A stretch of DNA of 64,000 nucleotides, taken from the NCBI RefSeq assembly GCF_023509035.1, contig NZ_CP075583.1, positions 5,518,001 to 5,582,000 of the forward strand, written 5' to 3'. Positions 7,568-16,356 of this stretch are shown piece by piece. The notes beneath the pieces are model-generated. The model searched no databases. It had not been told where the DNA came from and saw only the letters and a program-made list of their open reading frames with translations. This DNA comes from Janthinobacterium lividum (GTDB lineage Bacteria > Pseudomonadota > Gammaproteobacteria > Burkholderiales > Burkholderiaceae_D). Made by a program: the position numbers and the translations under genes. Position 1 is the first letter of the stretch. Each line of letters begins with the position of its first letter.

Positions 7568-8475
7568 GCACGCCCATCGACCTGACCCAGTTGCCGGCTC
7601 CCAGCGTGGTCGAGGTGCTGAACTTCGAAGCCATCCTGGCCGCACGCAAGGCCCACCTGGTGAGCCTGCTGCCGGAAGCCGAGCGCGCAGCCGTCACGGC
7701 CCTGCTGGAGCTGGAATCGGAGCCGGCCACCAAGCTGCTGGAAGAGAACAGCTACCAAGAAACCATCCTGCGCAACCGCGTCAACGAGGCGGGCAAGGCC
7801 GTCATGCTGGCATTCGCCCTCGATGGCGACCTGGACCAGCTGGGCGCCAACGTCAACGTGGCACGCCTGGTCATCACACCGGCCAATCCGAACGCCCTGC
7901 CGCCCGTGGCCGCCGTCATGGAAGACAACGACGCCTACCGCCTGCGCATCCAGGAAGCGCCGGACGGCCTGTCCGTGGCCGGACCGAAGGCGTCGTATGA
8001 ATTCCACGCGCGCAGCAGTGATGGCCGCGTCAAGGACGCGAGCGCCACCAGCCCCGCGCCGGCCAGCGTCACCGTCACGGTGCTGGCAAACAACGACACA
8101 GGCATCGCCGACGCCGCGCTGCTGGCCATCGTGGCGCGCGCGCTCAACGCTGAGGAAGTGCGCCCCCTAGGCGACCGCCTGACGGTGCAAGCCGCCCAGG
8201 TCATCGACTACCAGATCGAGGCCACCTTGTTTATCGGCGTCGGCCCGGAAGTGCCGATTCTGCTGGACGCCGCGCGCGCCAACGCCGTGCGCGTGTCGCA
8301 GCCGCGCCGCCCGCTGGGCCACAGCATCTATCGATCCGCCTGCAGCGCCGCCGTCCACGTCGAGGGCGTGCGCAAGGTCGTCTTGACCAGCCCGGCGGCG
8401 GATATCGAACTGAACGCCACCCAGGCCGCGCGCTGCACGGCCATCAAGTTGAATGTGGTGGTACTCGATGAATAA
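7564..8475 (+). CDS. J: Baseplate wedge protein gpJ
   Basis: A 303-residue protein matching P2 gpJ (302) in length. It opens MSTPIDLTQLPAPSVVEVLN and holds the family region LEENSYQETILRNRVNEAGK and PLGDRLTVQAAQVIDYQIEA. gpJ-like proteins form the peripheral baseplate wedge and resemble T4 gp6. ATG 7564 overlaps the W stop (ATGA). The end overlaps the start of gene I by 8 bases. Confidence 0.93.
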   Translation: MSTPIDLTQLPAPSVVEVLNFEAILAARKAHLVSLLPEAERAAVTALLELESEPATKLLEENSYQETILRNRVNEAGKAVMLAFALDGDLDQLGANVNVARLVITPANPNALPPVAAVMEDNDAYRLRIQEAPDGLSVAGPKASYEFHARSSDGRVKDASATSPAPASVTVTVLANNDTGIADAALLAIVARALNAEEVRPLGDRLTVQAAQVIDYQIEATLFIGVGPEVPILLDAARANAVRVSQPRRPLGHSIYRSACSAAVHVEGVRKVVLTSPAADIELNATQAARCTAIKLNVVVLDE

Positions 8476-9088
8476 GACCGTGCCCACCTTGCCGCCCAAC
8501 ACCACCGCGCTGGAACGCGCCATTGCCGTGGCCTGCGCCGAGCTGGTCAACGTGCCCGTACCGCTGCGCGACCTGTGGAACGCTGACCGCTGCCCGGTGG
8601 CCCTGCTGCCTTTCCTGGCCTGGGCCTGTTCCGTTGACCGCTGGGATGACACCTGGCCCGAATCGACCAAACGCGGCGCCATCAAGGCGTCCTATTTCAT
8701 CCACAAGCACAAGGGCACGATTGCCGCCGTGCGCCGTGTGGTCGAGTCCCTGGGCTATTTGATCCGCATCAGCGAATGGTGGCAGAGCACGCCACCGGGC
8801 GTGCCGGGCACTTTCCGCCTCGATATCGGCGTGCTGGACTCGGGCATCACGGACGCCATGTTTCAGGAAATGGAACGCCTGATTGCCGACGCCAAGCCCG
8901 TCAGCCGCCACATGACGGGCCTGGCGATTTATCTGGAAAGTCGCGGCAGCATCTACGCGGGCGCTTGTGCGTACCACGGCGACGCCATGACCGTGTATCC
9001 CTGGATCGCGGAAACCATCGAAGTGCGCGGCACGCTGTTGCAGGCCGGCGCATCCCATACCATCGACACCCTGACCATCTATCCATGA
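8468..9088 (+). CDS. I: Tail protein gpI
   Basis: A 206-residue protein with the conserved core LRDLWNADRCPVALLPFLAW followed by WACSVDRWDDTWPESTKR, diagnostic of the P2 gpI family. gpI is a baseplate component that links the wedge to the tail fibre. The chosen ATG at 8468 lies inside the end of J. The stop overlaps the tail fibre start (ATGA). Confidence 0.93.
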   Translation: MNKTVPTLPPNTTALERAIAVACAELVNVPVPLRDLWNADRCPVALLPFLAWACSVDRWDDTWPESTKRGAIKASYFIHKHKGTIAAVRRVVESLGYLIRISEWWQSTPPGVPGTFRLDIGVLDSGITDAMFQEMERLIADAKPVSRHMTGLAIYLESRGSIYAGACAYHGDAMTVYPWIAETIEVRGTLLQAGASHTIDTLTIYP

Positions 9089-10719
9089 GCACATACTTTG
9101 CCATCCTGACCGAAGTGGGCGAGGCCAAGCTGGCCAACGCCATCGCCCTGGGCCAAACCCTGAAACTGAAAAGCCTGGCCGTAGGTGACGGCAACGGCAA
9201 TCTGCCCATGCCTGTACGCACGCAAAAGGCGCTGATGCGCGAAGTGCGCCGCGCGGGCCTGAACCAGCTGAGCATCGACCCGGCCAACGCCAGCCAGATC
9301 ATCGTCGAGCAAGTCTTGCCCGAGGACGTGGGCGGCTGGTGGATACGCGAAATCGGTATCTACGACGAGGCCGGCGACCTGTGCGCGGTGGCCAACTGCC
9401 CGCCCAGCTACAAGCCCTTGATGGCCGAGGGCAGCGGGCGCACGCAAGTGGTGCGCATCGTGCTGATCGTCGCCAGCACGGCCGCCATCGAAATGAGAAT
9501 CGACCCGTCCGTCATCCTGGCCACGCGCAAGTATGTCGATGAGCAGGACATCATCGTGCGCGCCTACAACGATGCGCAACTGGCCAAGCACCTGGCCGCC
9601 GCTGACCCGCACCCGCTGCTGGCCAAGGTCGCCTATGTCGATCAGCAGGACACCAGCGCACGCGCCTATGGCGACCAGCAACTGACCAAGCACCAGGCTG
9701 CTGCCGATCCGCACCCGCTGCTGGCGAAGGTCGCCTATGTCGATCAGCAAGACACCAGCGCACGCGCCTATGGCGACCAGCAACTGGCCAAGCACCAGGA
9801 CGCCGCCGATCCGCATCCGCTGCTGGCAAAAGTCGCCTATGTCGATCAGCAAGACACCAGCGCGCGCGCCTACGGCGACCAACAACTGGCCAAGCACCAG
9901 GCCGCCGCCGACCCGCACCCGCTGCTGGCCAAGGTCGCCTATGTCGATCAGCAGGACACCAGCGCGCGCGCCTATGGCGATCAGCAACTGGCGCAGCACC
10001 AGGCTGCTGCCGACCCGCACCCGCTCCTGGCCAAGGTCGCGTATGTCGATCAGCAGGACGCAAGCGCACGCGCTTACAGCGACCAGCAACTGGCCAAGCA
10101 ATTGGGCAACAAATCCCGGACCATCGGCATTCCCGCCAGCACCACGCTCACGCCGGAAAACACTGGCTGCGTGTTCGTGTTCAATGGCAATAATGTGGCG
10201 GCGGTGCTGCCTCTGTCGTCCGCCGTCCCCAGCGGCGCCGAAATCTCGTTCATGTCGTCCAATGCCTCGGGCTGCAGCATTGCGCGCCAGGGCACCGATA
10301 AGCTGGTCAATGGCAATTCCAATTTTCTGACGTCGATGGCACTGGCCGTGGGCGACACGGCGACCTTTGTGTGCTCAAAAAATGAAGGCTGGTACTTGCG
10401 CGACGGCAGCCTGTCGCTGGCCTACTCGGCCCGCTTTGGCGCGGCGCTGGTCACCCAGGGCTACCAGAAGCTGCCCAGCGGCAAGATCGAACAATGGGGG
10501 CAAGTGTTTTCCGATGCCTCGGGCACCGCCGTCGTCGCGTTTCCGATTGCCTTTCCCACAGCGGCGCACTTTGTCGTGCCCTTGGAAATCAATTCAGGTG
10601 CGGGCTATGCCACGGCCATGCAGATCACGCCTGGCAGTTTCCGCATTAATTTTTGGAACGCCGCCGGCGGCCTGGCGCCTGCCGGCGTGCTGGCCAACTG
10701 GTTTGCCTTGGGGAGTTAA
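9085..10719 (+). CDS. H: Tail fibre protein gpH with 34-residue tandem repeats
   Basis: A 544-residue fibre, shorter than P2 gpH (669). The N-terminus (MSTYFAILTEVGEAKLANAI, then VGDGNG and VGGWWIREIGIYDE) is the baseplate-attachment domain of this family. The shaft (residues ~149-340) consists of five full 34-residue repeats plus a partial sixth with core AYVDQQDTSARAYGDQQL. The C-terminal tip (YQKLPSGKIEQWGQVF) resembles gp53-type receptor-binding tips. The tip sets host range, and the tail fibre assembly gene follows after 2 bases. Confidence 0.9.
   Translation: MSTYFAILTEVGEAKLANAIALGQTLKLKSLAVGDGNGNLPMPVRTQKALMREVRRAGLNQLSIDPANASQIIVEQVLPEDVGGWWIREIGIYDEAGDLCAVANCPPSYKPLMAEGSGRTQVVRIVLIVASTAAIEMRIDPSVILATRKYVDEQDIIVRAYNDAQLAKHLAAADPHPLLAKVAYVDQQDTSARAYGDQQLTKHQAAADPHPLLAKVAYVDQQDTSARAYGDQQLAKHQDAADPHPLLAKVAYVDQQDTSARAYGDQQLAKHQAAADPHPLLAKVAYVDQQDTSARAYGDQQLAQHQAAADPHPLLAKVAYVDQQDASARAYSDQQLAKQLGNKSRTIGIPASTTLTPENTGCVFVFNGNNVAAVLPLSSAVPSGAEISFMSSNASGCSIARQGTDKLVNGNSNFLTSMALAVGDTATFVCSKNEGWYLRDGSLSLAYSARFGAALVTQGYQKLPSGKIEQWGQVFSDASGTAVVAFPIAFPTAAHFVVPLEINSGAGYATAMQITPGSFRINFWNAAGGLAPAGVLANWFALGS
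9529..10104 (+). repeat. Five-and-a-half tandem 102-bp repeats coding the fibre shaft
   Basis: Unit boundaries at 9529, 9631, 9733, 9835, 9937 and 10039; the sixth copy breaks off after about 66 bases. Each unit encodes 34 residues with AYVDQQD, ARAYGDQQL and AADPHPLLAKV. The first unit is the most diverged (KYVDEQDIIVRAYNDAQLAK); the inner four are nearly identical at the DNA level. Near-identity suggests recent expansion or ongoing homogenisation. Confidence 0.93.
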
Positions 10720-10721
10720 CA

Positions 10722-11222
10722 ATGAATAAAGTATTTTCTATCACTACGCGCGCGTTCTACGCCATCGATATGCGTGCGGACTATGAGGCCGCAGGCACCT
10801 GGCCGGCCGATGCCATCGACGTCAGCAGCAATGACGAAGACAAGCTGCGCGCGGCCGTCAGCGCCGGCGCGGGCATCAAGCGCCTGGCATCGGGCAGTTG
10901 GAAAATCACCGCGCCCCCGCCTTTGCCCTTTGCCGTGCTAGCGGCGCCCTACTTGGCCGGCGTGCGCCAGACGCGCGACGCCATCCTCAACCGCCTGGCC
11001 GGCATCGGCTTTGCCGCCATGGCCAATGGCGACGCGGACACGGTGCGCGCCATCACGGTGGCGCGCGCCTGTCTGCTGGACATCACCATCTGCCCGACGG
11101 TCGCCACCGCGCAGGACATGGAAACGCTGCAGGTGGCCGTCAGCGCCGAATACGCGCGCATCGCCGACGCCTTGCCGCAAGAGGCCCGGCGTGCCTTCGA
11201 TGATGCAGGCAACACCCAGTAA
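10722..11222 (+). CDS. G: Tail fibre assembly protein gpG-like
   Basis: A 166-residue protein directly after the fibre gene with a good ribosome site (GGGGAG). The opening MNKVFSITTRAFYAIDMRAD and the internal TWPADAIDVSSNDEDKLRAA follow the pattern of tail fibre assembly chaperones (P2 gpG, lambda Tfa). These proteins help fold or trimerise the fibre tip. The C-terminal part (QTRDAILNRLAGIGF) is the variable region, expected to co-vary with the fibre tip. Function is assigned mainly from position and these features. Confidence 0.78.
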   Translation: MNKVFSITTRAFYAIDMRADYEAAGTWPADAIDVSSNDEDKLRAAVSAGAGIKRLASGSWKITAPPPLPFAVLAAPYLAGVRQTRDAILNRLAGIGFAAMANGDADTVRAITVARACLLDITICPTVATAQDMETLQVAVSAEYARIADALPQEARRAFDDAGNTQ

Positions 11223-11258
11223 CACCCCGACATTCACTACCTACCAGGAGAGCCAGCA

Positions 11259-12434
11259 ATGCCCACCGACTACCACCATGGCGTGCGCGTCATTGAAATC
11301 AACGAGGGTTCGCGCCCCATCCGCACCGTCTCCACCGCCGTGCTGGGCCTGATCGCCACGGCCGACGATGCCGACCCGGCCGCCTTCCCGCTCGACACGC
11401 CCGTGCTCGTCACCAACGTGCTGGCGGCCATGGGCAAGGCCGGTAAGAGCGGCACCTTGTACCGCGCGCTGGAGGCGATTGCCGCCCAGACCAAACCGCT
11501 GACCATCGTTGTGCGCGTGGAGCAAGGCGAGACGGAAGCGGAAACCACCACCAATGTGGTGGGCGGCGTGTCGCCCGATGGCAAGTACCTGGGCGCCCAG
11601 GCGCTGCTGGCCGCGCAAAGCAAGCTTGGCGTGAAACCGCGCATCCTCGGCGCGCCGGGACTGGATACCCAGGCCGTCACCAATGCCCTGGCCAGCGTGG
11701 CACAGCGCCTGCGCGGCTTCGTCTACGCCTCGGCCTATGGCTGCGCCACCGTCACGGCGGCCACCACCTATCGCGGCCAGTTCGGCCAGCGCGAGGTAAT
11801 GATTATCTGGCCGGATTTTGTCAACTGGGATACCGCCACCGATGCCGAGGCCAGTATCTCGGCCGTGGCCTACGCCATGGGCCTGCGCGCCAAAATTGAC
11901 GAGGAAACAGGCTGGCACAAGACGCTGTCCAACGTGGTCGTCAACGGCCCGACCGGCATCACCAAGGATGTGTTTTTCGACCTGCAAGACCCGGCCACCG
12001 ATGCTGGTGCACTCAACGCCAAGGAAGTGACCACCTTGATTAACATGGGCGGTTACCGCTTCTGGGGTTCACGTACCTGCGAGGCGCCGAGTGGCTTCTT
12101 CTATTTCGAAAGCTACACGCGCACGGCCCAGGTGCTGGCCGACACCATCGCCGAGGCGCACTTCGCCTACGTCGATCTGCCCTTGCATCCATCCCTGGTG
12201 CGCGACCTGCTGGAAAGCATCAATGCCAAGTTCCGCGACTTGAAACTGCAGGGCTACATCATCGATGGCCATGCCTGGTATGACGAGCAATACAACGACA
12301 AGACGGCGCTGAAAGACGGCAAGCTGGCCATCGATTACGACTACACGCCCGTGCCGCCGCTGGAAAACCTGAAATTCCAGCAGCGCATCACCGACCGCTA
12401 CCTGGCCGACTTCGCCTCGCGCATCGCCGCGTAA
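11259..12434 (+). CDS. FI: Tail sheath protein gpFI
   Basis: A 391-residue protein, close to P2 FI (396). It starts MPTDYHHGVRVIEINEGSRP and contains TAVLGLIATADDADPAAFPL, the family's N-terminal core, and YGCATVTAATTYRGQFGQRE. The C-terminal domain (PLENLKFQQRITDRYLADFA) is the conserved sheath-sheath contact region. It forms the contractile sheath around the tube. An AGGAG-containing ribosome site precedes the ATG. Confidence 0.95.
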   Translation: MPTDYHHGVRVIEINEGSRPIRTVSTAVLGLIATADDADPAAFPLDTPVLVTNVLAAMGKAGKSGTLYRALEAIAAQTKPLTIVVRVEQGETEAETTTNVVGGVSPDGKYLGAQALLAAQSKLGVKPRILGAPGLDTQAVTNALASVAQRLRGFVYASAYGCATVTAATTYRGQFGQREVMIIWPDFVNWDTATDAEASISAVAYAMGLRAKIDEETGWHKTLSNVVVNGPTGITKDVFFDLQDPATDAGALNAKEVTTLINMGGYRFWGSRTCEAPSGFFYFESYTRTAQVLADTIAEAHFAYVDLPLHPSLVRDLLESINAKFRDLKLQGYIIDGHAWYDEQYNDKTALKDGKLAIDYDYTPVPPLENLKFQQRITDRYLADFASRIAA

Positions 12435-12492
12435 CCGTCCAATCCCCCTCCCGCCCGCGCCTGCGCGGGCGCATTGAAATACTGGAGAAATT

Positions 12493-13002
12493 ATGGGCCT
12501 GCCCCGCAAACTGAAAAACTTCAACCTGTTCCAGAACGGCGTCTCCTTCATGGGCATGGTGCCCGAAGTCACCTTGCCCAAACTCAGCCGCAAGATGGAG
12601 GAATACCGCGCTGGCGGCATGAGCGGCCCCGTGTCCGTGGACTTCGGCAACGAGGCGCTGTCGCTGGAATGGAGCGGCGGCGGCCTGATCGCCGAAGCCC
12701 TGAAACAGTACGGCGCGCACACGCACGGCGCCGTGCAACTGCGCTTTGCCGGCGCCTACCAGGAGGATGATGATGGCACGGTCGCCGCCGTCGAGGTCGT
12801 CGTGCGTGGCCGTTACAAGGAAATCGATATGGGCGGCGCCAAGATGGGCGACGACACCACCCACAAATACACCATGGCCTGCAGCTATTACAAGCTGCTG
12901 ATCGACGGCGCCACCATCATCGAACTGGACTTCATGAGCGGCACCGAGAACTTTGGCGGCGGCGACACGAATGCGGCCATCCGCAAGGCCATCGGCCTGT
13001 AA
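12493..13002 (+). CDS. FII: Tail tube protein gpFII
   Basis: A 169-residue protein similar in size to P2 FII (172). It starts MGLPRKLKNFNLFQNGVSFM and contains VTLPKLSRKMEEYRAGGMSG, the standard FII signature, with the repeated beta-strand pattern of contractile tail tubes. GGAGA precedes the ATG by six bases. A 58-bp spacer separates it from the sheath gene. Confidence 0.95.
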   Translation: MGLPRKLKNFNLFQNGVSFMGMVPEVTLPKLSRKMEEYRAGGMSGPVSVDFGNEALSLEWSGGGLIAEALKQYGAHTHGAVQLRFAGAYQEDDDGTVAAVEVVVRGRYKEIDMGGAKMGDDTTHKYTMACSYYKLLIDGATIIELDFMSGTENFGGGDTNAAIRKAIGL

Positions 13003-13040
13003 CCCCTTTTTATTCACCACCACCCTACTAGGACAACACC

Positions 13041-13348
13041 ATGCACAACGATACCCAAAACAGCGCAGTCATCGAACTGGACGAGCCGATCAAACGCGGC
13101 GACAGCTTCATCACCTCGCTGACCGTGCGCAAGCCCAAGGCCGGCGCCCTGCGCGGCATTTCCTGATCGAGCTGGCCAACCTGAACGTGTCGGCCCTGCA
13201 AATCGTGCTGCCGCGCATCACCGAGCCGACCTTGACCGCGCACGACATCGCCAACATGGACCCGGCCGACCTGCTGGCCGTGGGCGTCGAGGTTGCCAGT
13301 TTTTTGGCGAGCAAAGTAGATCGCCTTTCGGTATCCCCGGCGAAGTAG
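13041..13348 (+). CDS. E: Tail assembly chaperone gpE, reading frame broken by a one-base deletion
   Basis: From the ATG at 13041 (ribosome site AGGA) the frame reads MHNDTQNSAVIELDEPIKRG through KAGALRGIS, then meets TGA at 13164. One frame back the family sequence resumes without loss at 13163: LIELANLNVSALQIVLPRIT to VSPAK, stop at 13348. P2 gpE likewise reads LRG(V)S followed by the KVLPR block. Restoring one C in TTTCCTGA repairs the gene. As written it gives a 41-residue peptide and no E or E+E'. Because several chromosomal genes here have similar lesions, sequence error is as likely as a real mutation. Confidence 0.85.
13300..13306 (+). other. Slippery heptamer T TTT TTG for E/E+E' frameshifting
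   Basis: The heptamer is in phase with the E reading frame (agT TTT TTG gcg). A -1 slip here continues as GEQSRSPFGIPGEVEDAMAD and reaches the E' frame without a stop. P2 uses the same T TTT TTG to make the E+E' extension. E and E+E' act as tail assembly chaperones, like lambda G and GT. Confidence 0.88.
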
Positions 13349-13356
13349 AAGACGCC

Positions 13357-13470
13357 ATGGCCGACATTGCCGGCGTCTTCCACTGGACGCCGGCAGCGAT
13401 GGACGGCTTTACGATTGATGAACTGATGGCCTGGCGCGAACGCGCCAGGCAACGAAGCGGAGCGGAATAG
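13357..13470 (+). CDS. E' segment (P2 GpE family), expressed as -1 frameshift extension of E
   Basis: A 37-residue segment, MADIAGVFHWTPAAMDGFTI then DELMAWRERARQRSGAE, which matches the short P2 GpE (E') family in length and in the FHW and WRERA positions. In P2 it is translated only as the C-terminal part of E+E' and contacts the tape measure protein. The tape measure ATG follows directly at 13471. Its ATG may or may not be used independently. Confidence 0.85.
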   Translation: MADIAGVFHWTPAAMDGFTIDELMAWRERARQRSGAE

Positions 13471-16341
13471 ATGGCTGGTCGGGATTTGAAACTACAGGTT
13501 GTATTTGCGGCACTGGACAAGATCACCGGCCCGCTGAAAAAGATCATGGGCGGCTCCAGCGATACGGCCAAGGCGCTAAAAGCGACCAGCGACCGCCTGC
13601 GCGACCTCAACGCCCAGCAAAAAAACATCAGCAAATTCCGTGAGCTGCACGGCGGCCTGGACGCCACCCGCACCAAGCTGGAAGCGGCCCAGCAGAAGGT
13701 GGCCAGCCTGGCCACCAAGATGAAGCAGGCGGAGGCACCCACGCGCGCCATGACGCGTGAGTTTAACGCCGCCACCAAAGCGGCCGGCGCCTTGAAGACG
13801 GCCGGCCAGCAGCAGGCCCAGCAACTGCAGGTCATGCGCGAGCGACTGGCGGGCGCCGGCATCGGCACCAAAGACCTGGCCAACCACGAGCGCACCTTGC
13901 GCCGCGAAATCGAGGCCACCAACAAAACCATGACGCTGCAGCAGCAGAAGCTGGCCAATGCGGCCGCCAAGCAGCAGCGCGTCACCAACGCCACCCAACA
14001 CGCCGACAAGCTGCGCAGCAAGGCGGGCAACATTGCCATGGCGGGCGCTGGCGCGACAGCAGCCGGCGCGGTCATGGCTATGCCCATCGCCAAGGGGCTG
14101 CACGAGGCGAAGCACTACCAGCTGGAAAAGGCCCGCGTCAATGCATTGGGCCTGGGGCCGAAAACCAGCCAGCAGGCGATCCAGTTCGCCCAGAACATGA
14201 AAACCTATGGCACCAGCCAGAACGAAAACCTGGAACTGGTGCGCGACGCGATGTCGATCTTTGGCGATCTGCACCACGCGGAAATGGTCGCGCCCACCCT
14301 GGCCAAGATGAAGTTTGCCAACACGGCATTCTTCGGCAAGGAATCTGGCGAAGAGAACGAGCGCATTTTCATGGATTTGCTCAAAGTCATCGAGCAGCGC
14401 GGCGGTACGGCCAGCTCGGAGAAATTCCACGACCAGGCCAACATGATGCAAAAAGTCATCACGGCAACGGGCGGGCGCGTGGGGCCGACGGAATGGCTGA
14501 ACTTCATCAAGACGGGCGGCATCGCCGCCAAGATCATGGACGACAAGCAGTTCTATTACCAGATGGAACCGCTGGTGCAGGAAGTCGGCGGCCACCGCGC
14601 CGGCACGGCCCTGATGTCTGGCTATACGAACTTGTACCAGGGGCGCACCACTAAACGCGCCGTCAGCAACATGGAAAAACTAGGGCTGATTAAAGATCGT
14701 GGTCAGGTCAAGCACGACACGGTTGCGCAATCTGCCACCCTTGGCCCCGGTGCCCTGCTGGGCAGTGACATTTTCCGACGCAGCCAATTTGAATGGCTGG
14801 AGCAGGTGCTGTTGCCACAACTGGAAAAGAAAGGCATCACTGATCCCAAGCAAATCGAGGACACCATCGGCAGTTTGTTTTCAAACCGCACGGCCGGCAA
14901 CCAGTTTCTGGACATGTTCCGCCAGCGCATCCAGATGCACAAGAACGCCAAGCTAAACGAAGGCGCGTATGACATCGAGCAGATTTATGACCTGGGCAAG
15001 CAGCAGGCCGGCGGCGCTGAACTGGAGGCGACAGCCAGACTGGCCAACCTGAAACTGACCATGGGCGAAAAAATCCTGCCGCTGTACGCGCAGGGACTGG
15101 AAATGGCGATCAGCGCCATTACGCGCCTGAATGCCTTCATGGAGCGCAACCCGACCGTGGCCAAGGTCATGATCGCCGGCTTTGCCGTGCTGGCTGGACT
15201 GCTGCTGGTGCTCGGCCCGCTGATGCTGGGCATTGCCGCCCTGATTGGCCCGTATGCCATGCTGCACGTCATGTTCGCCAAGATGGGCGTGACGGGCGGC
15301 GTGCTCACGCCCATCTTGCGCAACCTGGGCGGCGCCTTCATGTGGGCCGGGCGTGCCGTGTTGTGGCTGGGCCGTGCCTTCATGCTCAACCCGATTGGCC
15401 TGGCCATCACTGTCATCGCCGGCGCCGCCTACCTGATCTATAAGTACTGGGAGCCGATCAAGGGTTTCTTTACTGGCATCTGGTCGCACGTCAAAACGGC
15501 GTTTGCCGGCGGCATTGGCGGCGTCAGCGCCTTGATCGCCAACTGGTCGCCGCTGGGCCTCTTCTATCGCGCCTTCGCGGGCGTGCTGGGCTGGTTCGGT
15601 ATCGCACTGCCGGCCAAGTTCACTGACTTCGGCGCCAGCATCCTGCAGCGCATCATCGCATCCTGGGCGCCCATTTCCGCCTTCTTTACCGACATCTGGT
15701 CGCGCCTGCGCACAGTCTGTGCCGGCGGCATGGGCAGTATCACGGCCCTGATTATCAACTGGTCACCCGTTGGCGTGTTTTACCAGGCCTTCGCGGGCGT
15801 CATGAGCTGGTTCGGCATCAAGCTGCCGGCCCAGTTCACCGAGTTCGGCGCCAATATCCTGCGCGGCCTGGTCAACGGCATCACAGGTTCCATGGGCGCC
15901 GTAAAGGACGCCATCAGCAATGCCGGTTCCAGCACCATTGCCTGGTTCAAGGAAAAGCTGGGCATCCACAGCCCGAGCCGCGTGTTTGCCCAGCTCGGCG
16001 ACTACACCATGCAAGGCCTGGCCGTGGGCCTGGACCGCAGCGAGGGCGCGCCGATTGCCAAGGTATCGGGCCTGGCGCAGCGCCTGACGCAGTTGGGCGC
16101 CGGCATCGCCATCGGCACGGCAACCACCCTGCCCGCCAGCGCCTTCGACATGCGCGCCCCGCTGTCCCAGGGCGGGTTCGGCTCCGGCATGACCATTCAG
16201 GGCGACAAGATCGAAATCACCATCCAGGCGCAAGCCGATTCCGATCCGCAGGCCATCGCGCGCGCCGTGTATGCGGCCATGGAACAACGCGACCGCGAAA
16301 AGGCGGCGCGCATCCGCTCATCCCTGCGCGACCACGATTAA
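13471..16341 (+). CDS. T: Tail tape measure protein gpT
   Basis: A 956-residue protein starting MAGRDLKLQVVFAALDKITG. Residues ~30-190 are a long Ala/Gln/Lys-rich coiled coil. A hydrophobic region follows (FAVLAGLLLVLGPLMLGIAA), then two copies of a ~73-residue block recognisable by NWSPLGLFYRAFAGV (near residue 690) and NWSPVGVFYQAFAGV (near 763). The C-terminus (EKLGIHSPSRVFAQLGDYTM) is a common tape measure motif. Length sets tail length, and the protein is ejected ahead of DNA. P2 gpT is 815 residues, so this tail may be longer. Confidence 0.93.
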   Translation: MAGRDLKLQVVFAALDKITGPLKKIMGGSSDTAKALKATSDRLRDLNAQQKNISKFRELHGGLDATRTKLEAAQQKVASLATKMKQAEAPTRAMTREFNAATKAAGALKTAGQQQAQQLQVMRERLAGAGIGTKDLANHERTLRREIEATNKTMTLQQQKLANAAAKQQRVTNATQHADKLRSKAGNIAMAGAGATAAGAVMAMPIAKGLHEAKHYQLEKARVNALGLGPKTSQQAIQFAQNMKTYGTSQNENLELVRDAMSIFGDLHHAEMVAPTLAKMKFANTAFFGKESGEENERIFMDLLKVIEQRGGTASSEKFHDQANMMQKVITATGGRVGPTEWLNFIKTGGIAAKIMDDKQFYYQMEPLVQEVGGHRAGTALMSGYTNLYQGRTTKRAVSNMEKLGLIKDRGQVKHDTVAQSATLGPGALLGSDIFRRSQFEWLEQVLLPQLEKKGITDPKQIEDTIGSLFSNRTAGNQFLDMFRQRIQMHKNAKLNEGAYDIEQIYDLGKQQAGGAELEATARLANLKLTMGEKILPLYAQGLEMAISAITRLNAFMERNPTVAKVMIAGFAVLAGLLLVLGPLMLGIAALIGPYAMLHVMFAKMGVTGGVLTPILRNLGGAFMWAGRAVLWLGRAFMLNPIGLAITVIAGAAYLIYKYWEPIKGFFTGIWSHVKTAFAGGIGGVSALIANWSPLGLFYRAFAGVLGWFGIALPAKFTDFGASILQRIIASWAPISAFFTDIWSRLRTVCAGGMGSITALIINWSPVGVFYQAFAGVMSWFGIKLPAQFTEFGANILRGLVNGITGSMGAVKDAISNAGSSTIAWFKEKLGIHSPSRVFAQLGDYTMQGLAVGLDRSEGAPIAKVSGLAQRLTQLGAGIAIGTATTLPASAFDMRAPLSQGGFGSGMTIQGDKIEITIQAQADSDPQAIARAVYAAMEQRDREKAARIRSSLRDHD

Positions 16342-16356
16342 AAAAGAAAGCACACC

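Noticed and set aside
9529..10104. CRISPR array
   Set aside because: The regular 102-bp periodicity is in-frame coding repeats of the tail fibre; there are no spacers and no cas genes.
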